64,000 nt of DNA from Furfurilactobacillus milii. Its GTDB lineage: Bacteria > Bacillota > Bacilli > Lactobacillales > Lactobacillaceae. Each line of letters begins with the position of its first letter. The stretch's first letter is position 1. Both the position numbers and the translations under genes were made by a program. Below, one piece after another: positions 7,506 through 15,219 of the stretch. The stretch lies in NCBI RefSeq assembly GCF_009864005.1, contig NZ_WEZQ01000014.1, forward strand, positions 1-64,000, given 5' to 3'. The notes beneath the pieces are model-generated. The model was not told where the DNA came from and made no database searches. It was given only the letters and a program-made list of their open reading frames with translations.

Positions 7506-7999
7506 AGCTTGATTGTTGCTAGTGCGTGCATGACGTCCACGGCGTTTTGCATTTGCGTGTCGTCGAAGGGTGCCAGCGCTTTAGCGTAAAGGTCACGCTC
7601 CGTTTGGTGCATGTCGGCGTGCAGTTTAGCAATCAGTTGACCAAGGTCGGTTACGGAAACGTAAACGGCCTTTTTATTATCCGCCTGGTGAAAACGCGTC
7701 AATAGTTCTGCTGACGCCAGCTTTTTAACGTAGCGTGAAAGCATTCCTTGTGAGAAGGGAACTTTGCCGACTAAATCCTGATAAGCCAGTGTTCGTTCAG
7801 GTGCTTCTGTCACAAAGCTGAGGATTTGCATTTCCGAGTGCGTCATCTGCATTTTACGAAGTTTAGTAGCAACTTGATCAGTCAGTTGATCTTGAAAATG
7901 ATCAATGGATGTTTGCCAGAAGGCTTTTTTAAAGTCTTCATGAACGTCATTTAAATCGTGGATAGATTGGTATATTTGCTGCATTTGCGAGTTGGTCAT
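7502..7999 (-). CDS. MarR-family transcriptional regulator
   Basis: A 165-aa winged-helix protein. The central region (about residues 45-110) reads MQILSFVTEAPERTLAYQDLVGKV..SQGMLSRYVKKLA, followed by the wing FHQADNKKAVYVSVTDLG, the normal MarR pattern. It is divergent from a quinone-oxidoreductase-like gene. Two near-identical palindromes, ATTACCGGTAAT (8019-8030) and ATTACTGGTAAT (8071-8082), lie in the 112-bp divergent region and are likely its operators, so it probably represses both itself and the oxidoreductase. Confidence 0.9.
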   Translation of the reverse strand: MTNSQMQQIYQSIHDLNDVHEDFKKAFWQTSIDHFQDQLTDQVATKLRKMQMTHSEMQILSFVTEAPERTLAYQDLVGKVPFSQGMLSRYVKKLASAELLTRFHQADNKKAVYVSVTDLGQLIAKLHADMHQTERDLYAKALAPFDDTQMQNAVDVMHALATIKL

Positions 8000-8018
8000 G
8001 CGATGTCTCCTAAAATAA

Positions 8019-8082
8019 ATTACCGGTAATCTATTGTATTTTAATGTTAAATGATTATACTCAATTATAAATTACTGGTAAT
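8019..8082. promoter_or_regulatory. Paired MarR operators in divergent promoter
   Basis: ATTACCGGTAAT (8019-8030) and AATTACTGGTAATT (8070-8083) are palindromes with centres 52 bp apart, about five helical turns, so both face the same side of the DNA. They flank an AT-rich divergent promoter region. Confidence 0.7.
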
Positions 8083-8111
8083 TAATAATCAAAAAGAAAG
8101 TTGGCAACAAT

Positions 8112-9062
8112 ATGAAAGCAGCAGTTGTAAATGATCTTAAAGAGGCACCAAAAGTTAGCGTAATCGAGACGCCGAAGCCGGCCGCAAACGAACAGACGGT
8201 CCATGTTCTCGCCGCCGCGGTGTATCCGCGTGTTCGCTCACAAGCAAATGGCACACACTACACAAGCACCGGCGAATTACCGTTTGTACCAGGACTAGAT
8301 GGTGTTGGGCAAACGGAGACAGGCCAGACGGGATACTTTATCACGTCAAACGCCAAATATGGCGCACTGGCCGAGCAAACGGTGATTGATCACCATCGTT
8401 TTATTCCCTTAGGTAATGATATTGATGCAGCAAGAGTTGCAGCGGGGATGAATCCAGCAATGTCAGCTTGGATGTCAATTAAGGTTCGCGTGGGGGATTT
8501 GACGGGCAAAAAAGTCATGATTTTAGGCGCAACCGGAGCAGCTGGGCAGATGGCCGTTCAAATTAGTCGCTATCTCGGCGCAAGCGAAGTTATTGGTGTC
8601 GGCCGTAATCAAACAAAACTCACAGCATTATCTGAACTAGGCACAACACAGACGATTTCACTTCGAGATGATCAGGAATCATTAAGAGCGGCGTTTACAG
8701 CAGCTGCCGATGTAGATGTTGTGTTGGATTACTTATGGGGCACTGTGGCGTCCACAGCGATGAAGGTGATGTTGCCTGCACGCCGTAACCACAGTCAGCA
8801 ATTGCTATGGATTGAAATTGGCAGTATGAGTGGCGCCGATATGGTGCTCCCAAGCGCAGCCTTGAGATCTGTAAACTTAAATTTAGTTGGTAGTGGTCAA
8901 GGCAGTATTAATGCCAGACAATATTTAGCCGAACTGCCCGAATTGGCGCAGTTAATCAGCGCTGGCCAATTCAAGATTGCCTCGACAACGATGCCATTAA
9001 CTGAGTTAAATGAAACCAATTGGAATGATGTCACAAAACGTGTTGTTTATACGATGGACTAG
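8112..9062 (+). CDS. Zinc-independent alcohol dehydrogenase / quinone oxidoreductase (MDR family)
   Basis: A 316-aa medium-chain NADPH-dependent oxidoreductase: N-terminal GroES-like domain (PFVPGLDGVG) and a Rossmann domain with VMILGATGAAGQMAVQ at about residues 135-150. Structural zinc cysteines are absent, as in quinone or enone reductases. Electrophile or quinone detoxification under MarR control is the likely role (inferred). The start has an AAAGAAAG ribosome binding site. No convincing terminator follows before the repeat element at 9201. Confidence 0.88.
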   Translation: MKAAVVNDLKEAPKVSVIETPKPAANEQTVHVLAAAVYPRVRSQANGTHYTSTGELPFVPGLDGVGQTETGQTGYFITSNAKYGALAEQTVIDHHRFIPLGNDIDAARVAAGMNPAMSAWMSIKVRVGDLTGKKVMILGATGAAGQMAVQISRYLGASEVIGVGRNQTKLTALSELGTTQTISLRDDQESLRAAFTAAADVDVVLDYLWGTVASTAMKVMLPARRNHSQQLLWIEIGSMSGADMVLPSAALRSVNLNLVGSGQGSINARQYLAELPELAQLISAGQFKIASTTMPLTELNETNWNDVTKRVVYTMD

Positions 9063-9200
9063 TTACTTTGAATGAATACAGGACAGCACTTCTTTTTGAT
9101 ATTTATTTGATTCAGCAAGCTTGTTGTATCAGTCAGATTTTTTTGTGGACAAGGGTAAAGAAGACGACGGGTAAAATCGGTATCCAGCGAATGTCGTGTA

Positions 9201-9367
9201 GTCAGGCAGAAACAAAGTTCCGTGAAGGTAATACCTAATGGTATGGTTTTGACCATTTAGTATTACGGGACGAGCTTGAAGACGGTGGCTTTGCGGCTTC
9301 AAGTCGAGGGCGAAGACCGTGTACTTCGGGCTGAGACCGGTCCCACGGAACGGCGTTTCAGCCTGAC
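9201..9367 (+). repeat. Structured dispersed element, subtype B (copy 2)
   Basis: 167 bp, plus orientation. Arms GTCAGGC...GAAAC and GTTTC...GCCTGAC pair, then GTTCCGTG/CACGGAAC. Inside are hairpin 1 (GTAATACCTAATGGT/ACCATTTAGTATTAC), CGGGACGAG, hairpin 2 (CTTGAAG/CTTCAAG), CGAGGGCGAAGACCG, a small CCG/CGG hairpin and GACCGGTCCCACGG. Confidence 0.85.
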
Positions 9368-9421
9368 GAAACGGCAGTTTAATTCGTTTGCAAAACACTT
9401 ATCTGAAGAATAGGCGAAGAG

Positions 9422-9454
9422 AATGTCACATCAACGTTGGTGTGGCATTTTTTT
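9422..9454 (+). terminator. Terminator after element copy 2
   Basis: AATGTCACA (9422-9430) and TGTGGCATT (9441-9449) with a T-run to 9454. It could end either the oxidoreductase transcript or a transcript through the repeat element. Confidence 0.8.
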
Positions 9455-9482
9455 ATCGCACAAAGTTGGCATCACCACTTAA

Positions 9483-9542
9483 TTGACACACTGAAGGTAA
9501 AAAGCTATATTGACCTTTGTAAAGCTAGGTTAAACGTTTACC
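9483..9542 (+). promoter_or_regulatory. Promoter and LacI-type operator
   Basis: TTGACA (9483-9488) and TATATT (9507-9512), 18 bp apart, form a good promoter. The palindrome GGTTAAACGTTTACC (9528-9542) has a LacI-family central CG and sits just downstream of the predicted transcription start. The LacI gene at the end of the operon is the likely ligand. Confidence 0.75.
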
Positions 9543-9560
9543 CAAAAAGGAGATTTCCTC

Positions 9561-10334
9561 ATGAAAACTTTTGATAGTAGTTGGTTTCGACTCGATGACA
9601 AGGTGGCAATCGTGACTGGCGGCGCTTCTGGACTTGGTGCGTTTTACACACAGGCGTTACTCAAGTCTGGTGCCAAAGTACTGGTTGTCAGCCGTTCACA
9701 GAAGGGTTGGTCAGAACTTAAAACATTTGCTACCGACAATCAGGCGGACGTTGCGTTTATTCAGTGCGATATTACGGAGACTGATGCGCCGCAACGAATC
9801 ATGGCCGCTGTTCAATCAACGTTTGGACAACTCGATATTTTGATTAATAATGCTGGTCTACAGCGACGTGCTACCTGGGACAAATTTACGGACGAAGACT
9901 GGCGTGCCGTGATCGATGTGAACTTAAACGCGCTCTATTACTTATCACACGCTGCAGCTAAACAGATGGCACCGCAACGTCATGGCAAGATTATTAACGT
10001 CGCGTCTATGCAATCATTTAGAGCAGGTAAGTTTATTTTTCCATATACCGCTAGCAAGCACGGTGTTGTTGGTTTGACTAAGGCATATGCCGATGCACTT
10101 GCGCCTGACAACATTCAGGTTAATGCCATCGCGCCAGGTTACATTGACACACCAATGACGAAGGCGCTACAGAATGATCCAGAACGGAATGCAGAAATCT
10201 TAGCGCACATTCCGGCTGGTCACTGGGCGGCTCCGCGGGAGCTAATGGGCACCATCGTATTTCTCGCCAGTGAAGCGTCTAACTACATTACTGGTGCAAC
10301 GATTCCAGTCGATGGTGGGTATCTCTTACGATAG
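9561..10334 (+). CDS. Short-chain dehydrogenase/reductase (KduD-like)
   Basis: A 257-aa classical SDR resembling 2-deoxy-D-gluconate 3-dehydrogenase and related sugar-acid dehydrogenases. Visible are the NAD(P) motif TGGASGLGAFY (about residue 20), NNAGLQ, the catalytic Ser in NVASMQS, YxxxK in YTASKHG, and APGYIDTPM. It is the first gene of a three-gene operon with a 2-hydroxyacid dehydrogenase and a LacI regulator, which suggests oxidation or reduction steps on a sugar acid. The exact substrate is not visible. Confidence 0.86.
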   Translation: MKTFDSSWFRLDDKVAIVTGGASGLGAFYTQALLKSGAKVLVVSRSQKGWSELKTFATDNQADVAFIQCDITETDAPQRIMAAVQSTFGQLDILINNAGLQRRATWDKFTDEDWRAVIDVNLNALYYLSHAAAKQMAPQRHGKIINVASMQSFRAGKFIFPYTASKHGVVGLTKAYADALAPDNIQVNAIAPGYIDTPMTKALQNDPERNAEILAHIPAGHWAAPRELMGTIVFLASEASNYITGATIPVDGGYLLR

Positions 10335-10347
10335 AAAGGAAGACTTT

Positions 10348-11289
10348 ATGACAAAACGAGTTGTTGTACCGGAAAATTGGCAGCAGTCCGGTAAGAATTA
10401 TTTAACTGACCATGGGATGACCCTCATTGAGGTGCCAAACGAACATGCAAACACGTTACGTCAATTAGGTGATCGTGTTGATGGCATTGTTTATATGCTT
10501 GATCCATTTACAGAGGACTTATATCAAGCATTGCCAAACCTTAAAGTAATCGCGCGACATGGCGTTGGTTACGACAATATTGATCCGCAGGTAGCCGCAA
10601 AACATGGTGTATATGTCACTATTACGCCACAGGCGAACGCATCGACGGTGGCAGAAACAACCTTAGCGGATATTTTGGCTGTATCGAAGAACCTGTTTCA
10701 GGATTCTCAACACATGCGTCAGGGCGATTCTAATTATCCGCAAACGCACCGTGGCTTTGACCTAGAAGGCAAAACACTTGGTATTTTCGGCTTTGGCAGA
10801 ATCGGTCAGCTCGTGGCACAGAAGGCCAGCGCCTTAGGGATGACAATTTTGTATACCAATCCGCATCCACGTGAAACAACGTTTGCTAAGCAAGTGACTT
10901 TTGATGAACTCTTGCAACAATCCGATATCGTGACTTTGCATGCAGCGGTGACACCGGATACACGAAAAATCATGAACCAGCAAGCATTTGCCAAGATGAA
11001 ACCTGGCGCGTCCTTAATCAATTTAGGCCGGGGTGCGTTGGTTGATGAGACAGCGCTGATTGATGCCTTAAATTCCAAACGGTTACGTGCGGCTGCGCTC
11101 GACGTTTTTGACGAGGAACCATTGCCGTTAGACAGCCCACTGTACCAATTTGATAATATCCTTCTGACGCCACACATCGCTTCAAACACGACGGAGTCGA
11201 TGAATCGAATGGCGATTGGTGCTGCAAGTGAAGTGGTCCGTGTATTGAGCGGTGAACAGCCACAATGGGCGGTCAATAAGGTACAGTAA
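10348..11289 (+). CDS. D-isomer-specific 2-hydroxyacid dehydrogenase
   Basis: A 313-aa protein of the phosphoglycerate/glyoxylate-hydroxypyruvate reductase family. Seen are VIARHGVGYDNID, the NAD motif GIFGFGRIGQ (about residue 145), catalytic Arg in NLGRGALVDE, Glu in DVFDEEPLP and His in LLTPHIASNT. The start at 10348 follows AAAGGAAG, 13 bp after the SDR stop; the longer frame into the SDR gene is not used. With the SDR and LacI genes it probably handles a sugar-derived 2-keto or 2-hydroxy acid (inferred). Confidence 0.87.
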   Translation: MTKRVVVPENWQQSGKNYLTDHGMTLIEVPNEHANTLRQLGDRVDGIVYMLDPFTEDLYQALPNLKVIARHGVGYDNIDPQVAAKHGVYVTITPQANASTVAETTLADILAVSKNLFQDSQHMRQGDSNYPQTHRGFDLEGKTLGIFGFGRIGQLVAQKASALGMTILYTNPHPRETTFAKQVTFDELLQQSDIVTLHAAVTPDTRKIMNQQAFAKMKPGASLINLGRGALVDETALIDALNSKRLRAAALDVFDEEPLPLDSPLYQFDNILLTPHIASNTTESMNRMAIGAASEVVRVLSGEQPQWAVNKVQ

Positions 11290-11300
11290 GGAGTATTCAA

Positions 11301-12326
11301 ATGGCCAAAAAACCACTTACAATCAATGACATTGCTGCGCAAGCCAGCGTTTCAAATGCTACAGTATCACGCTATCTGAACGGTCATTACGAAAAAATGT
11401 CGGCGGCCACACGGACACGCATTCAGCAGGTCATCGACACAACTAGCTTTCATTTGAATCGGCAAGCTCAGTCGCTCAAACGTCGGTCTAGTCATCTGAT
11501 TGGGATGGTCGTCGCCGATGTTGAAAATCTATTTTCGTCACTCTTATTTAAGGGTACGGATCAAATTTTAGCGGCGGCAGGTTATCAAATCGTTTTGATG
11601 AACGCCGATAATGACCTTAAAGTTGAACGTCAACAGTTACAACGTTTGCTAGAACTGCAAGTTGACGGCATTATTTTGCAGCCCGTTAGCGCTACAGCAG
11701 CCAACTATGCATTCTTAAAACAAACGCAGCCGGTTGTTGATATTGTTGATCGCCAGTTAAGGGGTACAAACTGGCCTCAAGTCACAACGGATAATTATCG
11801 TTACTCAGCTCAGTTGACGAAGACAGTTGCCAGATGCGGCTACAATCAACTGGTTGTTGTGACGCCGCCGTTGGGCGATAACACGGTGCGTGATGACCGC
11901 TATCGGGCAGTCACTGACCTTTGTGAGGAAAAGAACTTTAGTCAACCGCTGCAGACGTTAACTGTCCAGCCGGATACCTCAAATGCGAAGCTGTATCAGC
12001 AACTTAATGCGATACTGAAAAAACGTACTGGTCACACGGCACTTTATGTACTTCAGGGTCACTTGCTACTCCAAGTGATGACGGTGTTGGCCGATAATCA
12101 GATCAAAATTCCAGAGCAAATTGGATTGGTGGCTTATGATGACTGGTCATTATCACAATTGATGCAACCCGGTATTACTACGATTCAGCAACAGCCACGA
12201 ACCATGGGCCAGCAGGTTGCGACAAACGTCCTCCGTCAACTAGCCGGTCAGTCCGTTGAACCACTCACGATGGTTGAAAGTGCACTTCATGAACGCGATT
12301 CTCTAAGTATGTTTGCAAAAAAATGA
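11301..12326 (+). CDS. LacI-family transcriptional regulator
   Basis: A 341-aa protein: N-terminal helix-turn-helix and hinge (LTINDIAAQASVSNATVSRYLNG; basic linker RQAQSLKRRSSHLIG), then a periplasmic-binding-like sensor domain (IGMVVADVENLFSS...). It is the third gene of the SDR/dehydrogenase operon, 11 bp after it, and probably binds the palindrome at 9528-9542. Its TGA stop lies within the first of two LytTR-type repeats that serve the next operon. Confidence 0.9.
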   Translation: MAKKPLTINDIAAQASVSNATVSRYLNGHYEKMSAATRTRIQQVIDTTSFHLNRQAQSLKRRSSHLIGMVVADVENLFSSLLFKGTDQILAAAGYQIVLMNADNDLKVERQQLQRLLELQVDGIILQPVSATAANYAFLKQTQPVVDIVDRQLRGTNWPQVTTDNYRYSAQLTKTVARCGYNQLVVVTPPLGDNTVRDDRYRAVTDLCEEKNFSQPLQTLTVQPDTSNAKLYQQLNAILKKRTGHTALYVLQGHLLLQVMTVLADNQIKIPEQIGLVAYDDWSLSQLMQPGITTIQQQPRTMGQQVATNVLRQLAGQSVEPLTMVESALHERDSLSMFAKK

Positions 12327-12378
12327 CCACTCACGCAGCAAAATTGACCGCTCATTCAAATACTATTTCATTTATGAT
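12324..12378 (+). promoter_or_regulatory. LytTR-type direct repeats and promoter
   Basis: TGACCACTCA (12324-12333) and TGACCGCTCA (12345-12354) are direct repeats spaced 21 bp start to start, the geometry of LytTR-domain sites. A -10-like TATGAT lies at 12373-12378, placing the repeats at and upstream of the -35 region, consistent with activation or autoregulation by the following gene. Confidence 0.65.
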
Positions 12379-12423
12379 CGTTTCGACGTTTAATTAGTCT
12401 TGTTCATAAGGGAGGGATGTCCA

Positions 12424-12882
12424 TTGAAAGTTCATGTTGAAATTGATCCGGACTGCCAAGAGCCGGAAGTCATTATTCGCACGGCAAACGTAAATGATGA
12501 AGTTAAACAACTTGAACAACGTTTAGTGGGCATCCATACGAGTGAAAATACTCTTGCTTGTTTTCAAGGGAACACGCAATACTTCGTTTCACTGGATGAT
12601 ATTTTGTTTATTGAAACCGCTGATCGGTTGCTGCAGGTGCACACGGCAATGGATATCTTCAATAATAAGCAACGGCTGTATGAACTAGTCGATGAATTAC
12701 CTGGATTTTTCCTACAGGTTTCTAAATCGACCATCATCAATTTGCACTATGTCAGCGCACTGAACAAATCACTATCCAGCTGCCTGGTTTCGTTTGCCGG
12801 GAGCCACAAAGAAGTTTATGCATCACGTCGTTACACAAAACAACTACAGGAACGATTAAATGAAATGAGGTCTTTGTCATGA
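12424..12882 (+). CDS. LytTR-family DNA-binding regulator
   Basis: A 152-aa protein without a receiver domain; the C-terminal half (about residues 55-145) is a LytTR domain (YFVSLDDILFIETADRLL...FLQVSKSTIINLHYVSAL). Start is TTG at 12424, 8 bases after GGGAGGG at 12410-12416. Its stop overlaps the ATG of the LiaF-like gene (ATGA), so the pair is translationally coupled. Stand-alone LytTR proteins paired with a LiaF-type membrane protein occur widely in lactobacilli and are thought to respond to envelope stress; that role here is inferred. Confidence 0.88.
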   Translation: MKVHVEIDPDCQEPEVIIRTANVNDEVKQLEQRLVGIHTSENTLACFQGNTQYFVSLDDILFIETADRLLQVHTAMDIFNNKQRLYELVDELPGFFLQVSKSTIINLHYVSALNKSLSSCLVSFAGSHKEVYASRRYTKQLQERLNEMRSLS

Positions 12883-13655
12883 TGAGTACGAGAGTAAAGT
12901 GGGGTCGCTGGTTCTGGGGATTATTCTTTTTAATCAGTGCGGGTTTATTATTAGCAGTTAAAATGGGCTGGTTAACCTACCAGTTTGGTGCCTGGACAAT
13001 CGTCGGAACGTTGATATTGGCGGCGCTGGCAATTAAAAGTATCGCTTATTTCAGCGTCAGCGGTGTCATTTTCAGTTTAGCGTTTATGAGTATGCTGTAT
13101 GCCAAACCGCTTGGTATCACTGGGCTAGTTCCGTGGACCATTCTTGGCATCGCGTTGTTACTCAGCATTGGCTTATCGCTCGTGTTACAACCGTTGCGCC
13201 ACCGTTTCTATCGGCGTCATGCTTACTTTATGGCAAATCGCTGGGCCAGTCATCATGGCCGGACGTTTCAGGGCACAACATCAACGGAAACGGACCATGA
13301 ATCATCTGTCAATGTAAACGTGCGTTTAGGCAATGCTGTCCGTTACGTGCAGTCTGAGGATTTTAAACAGGCTAATATCAATGTGACGATGGGCGAAGCG
13401 AAGGTTTACTTCGACAAGGCCCAGATCAATGGTGACCAAGCAACGATTTTTCTGAACGGCAATATGGGCGAAGTGGACCTTTATGTGCCGCAAGATTGGA
13501 ATGTGGATATTGAAATGGACGCCACAATGATCGACATTAACGAAAAAGGTGTGAAACCGACTAAAACGGGTCCTGACGTCTTGATTACGGGCGCATTTAA
13601 AATGGGCGACATTGATATTATCTATACAGATGTTCCGGCATCAGCCAACAGTTAA
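12879..13655 (+). CDS. LiaF-like cell-envelope stress membrane protein
   Basis: A 258-aa protein with four predicted N-terminal membrane helices (to about residue 105), then a soluble domain repeating Gly-Glu beta-strand units (VNVRLGNAVRYV, INVTMGEAKVYF, IFLNGNMGEVDLYVP), the LiaF/DUF2154 C-terminal pattern. It starts inside the stop codon of the LytTR gene. In LiaFSR systems LiaF restrains the sensor; here it is paired with a LytTR protein instead, so it probably modulates that regulator (inferred). Confidence 0.85.
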   Translation: MMSTRVKWGRWFWGLFFLISAGLLLAVKMGWLTYQFGAWTIVGTLILAALAIKSIAYFSVSGVIFSLAFMSMLYAKPLGITGLVPWTILGIALLLSIGLSLVLQPLRHRFYRRHAYFMANRWASHHGRTFQGTTSTETDHESSVNVNVRLGNAVRYVQSEDFKQANINVTMGEAKVYFDKAQINGDQATIFLNGNMGEVDLYVPQDWNVDIEMDATMIDINEKGVKPTKTGPDVLITGAFKMGDIDIIYTDVPASANS

Positions 13656-13687
13656 TCTTAAAATATTTTGAGACTGATCTTAAGTGG

Positions 13688-13726
13688 GCACTTTATTTCT
13701 GAACTTTGGAAATAGAGTGCTTTTTG
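13688..13726 (+). terminator. Terminator of the LytTR-LiaF operon
   Basis: GCACTTTATTTC (13688-13699) pairs with GAAATAGAGTGC (13709-13720), followed by a T-run. Confidence 0.85.
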
Positions 13727-14001
13727 GTTACGTTGAATTCTGCCCGGATTGAGATGATAGCGGCCACACCGTCCGCCGCTACTAAGATAAAGTCACTCGC
13801 ATAATGAAGCAATGTCTTTATAGATAAGGATGATTTGAGCAAATCAAAAAAGGTTGATTGATTAACGAAATAGACAATGAAAAGATGATACTAATAGATT
13901 AGTAATCGCTTACAAGAATTGCTATACAAACCCGAAATGCAGTGCTAGAATTTACAGTTGTAAAGAGTATGAAAATTAAATCACAAGGGGTGCATTACAT
14001 A
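13727..14001 (+). promoter_or_regulatory. Upstream region of the FMN-binding protein gene
   Basis: No gene is visible. AGTAATCGCTTACA at 13901-13914 matches the cre consensus except for its first base. Long AT-rich leader before the ribosome binding site. Confidence 0.4.
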
Positions 14002-15042
14002 ATGAACAAATTAGGTATGAAGGCAGCCACAGTTGCTGCAGCATTAACCATGGGCAGTTCATTAGTAGTATTACCATCAGGAACTGCTAAGGCTAGTTCG
14101 AACAATAACCAAGTTGTCATCAAACAATTGGATGGCAGTCCTCACAACAACGAATCATTTGGTGTGACGACTGTTGCCATGAAGGGTAAGAAGATTTTGG
14201 CTGCTAAGGTCGATGAATTCCAATTCATCAAGACATCACAGTCAAAGGGCTTTACTAGTGTTCCTAACAGTGACAAAAAGTTTGGTCAGGAAGGTTACAA
14301 GAAAGGTGAAACCTTAATTTCCAAAGCTAACAATGACAAAGCATACTCGGCATTGATGAAGAACATTGCGCACTCAACTAAGGGCCGTGAAGAGTCTCTG
14401 AACGCCATTGAAAACTACGTCAAGGGTAAGACTGCTAGTCAACTTTACGCTGCTGCTAAGAAGAACAAGGCAATGCAGAAGAAAGTTATCTCTGGTGCTA
14501 CTTTAACCAGCACGAACGGTTATGTTAAGGCTATCGCTGATGCAGCTACCAAGGGTTACACCACTAAGGGTGCTAAAGTTTCTGGCGACAACGTTGTGTT
14601 GAAGCAAACCAACGGTGCACCACATGGTAATGAATCATTTGCTGTTACGACAGTTGCCATGAACGGTGACAAAGTTGCTGCTTCAAGCATTGACGAATTC
14701 CAGTTCATTAACACAAAGCAAAACAAGGGCTACAAGGGTGTTCCAAACAGTTACGCCAAGTTTGGTAAAGAAGGTTACAAGAGTAACGAAATCTTGATTT
14801 CCAAGCAAGCTAACGACAAGAAGTACTCTGCTTTGATGAAGAAACTTGCTAAGTCCAAGCAAGGTCGGATGAAGTCAATCAACGCCATCAACAAGTGGGC
14901 TGCTGGTAAGACTGCCGCACAAATCACGACTCAAGCTAACAAGACTGTAAGCAAGAAGAGTAACCTTGTTTCAGGTGCTACGTTAGTTGACTCCAACAAC
15001 TACTTGAAGTCAATTGCCGCCACGGCAACTTCAAATCAATAA
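14002..15042 (+). CDS. Secreted tandem FMN-binding-domain protein (PplA-like)
   Basis: A 346-aa exported protein: signal peptide (ATVAAALTMGSSLVVLPSG, likely cleavage after AKA, no lipobox), then two about 150-residue repeats. Each repeat has NESFxVTTVAM, DEFQFI, SVPNS/GVPNS, KFGxEGYK and a C-terminal SGATL motif. The first, ISGATLTST, fits the ApbE flavinylation motif (Thr carrying FMN); the second, VSGATLVDS, has Val where Ser/Thr is usual. PplA of Listeria, with two such domains, is an extracellular electron-transfer flavoprotein. The start follows AAGGGGTG. Codon use is strongly biased (AAG, AAC, GGT), suggesting high expression. An ApbE transferase lies at 19.9 kb. Confidence 0.82.
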   Translation: MNKLGMKAATVAAALTMGSSLVVLPSGTAKASSNNNQVVIKQLDGSPHNNESFGVTTVAMKGKKILAAKVDEFQFIKTSQSKGFTSVPNSDKKFGQEGYKKGETLISKANNDKAYSALMKNIAHSTKGREESLNAIENYVKGKTASQLYAAAKKNKAMQKKVISGATLTSTNGYVKAIADAATKGYTTKGAKVSGDNVVLKQTNGAPHGNESFAVTTVAMNGDKVAASSIDEFQFINTKQNKGYKGVPNSYAKFGKEGYKSNEILISKQANDKKYSALMKKLAKSKQGRMKSINAINKWAAGKTAAQITTQANKTVSKKSNLVSGATLVDSNNYLKSIAATATSNQ

Positions 15043-15060
15043 TAATTGAATCTTGATGAA

Positions 15061-15095
15061 AACTTCCGTTTGCACAAAACGGAAGCTTTTTTTGT
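15061..15095 (+). terminator. Terminator of the FMN-binding protein gene
   Basis: AACTTCCGTTT and AAACGGAAG form a hairpin followed by seven T. Confidence 0.85.
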
Positions 15096-15160
15096 ATCTA
15101 AGCAATTTAGACGCGGAGACAAAAATGTGATAATCTAGAACAACTTAAACAACACTATAT

Positions 15161-15200
15161 AAAGCTGTGGCATGAATATTTTTATGACGCGGCTTTTTCT
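15161..15200 (+). promoter_or_regulatory. Attenuator-like hairpin in the ABC-F leader
   Basis: AAAGCTGTGGCAT (15161-15173) can pair with ATGACGCGGCTTT (15183-15195) and is followed by more T. It lies between a GATAAT -10-like element (15129-15134) and the ABC-F start. An in-frame ATG at 15172 lies inside the hairpin without a ribosome binding site. Transcription attenuation is inferred. Confidence 0.5.
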
Positions 15201-15219
15201 TAAAGACGAGAGGATATTA

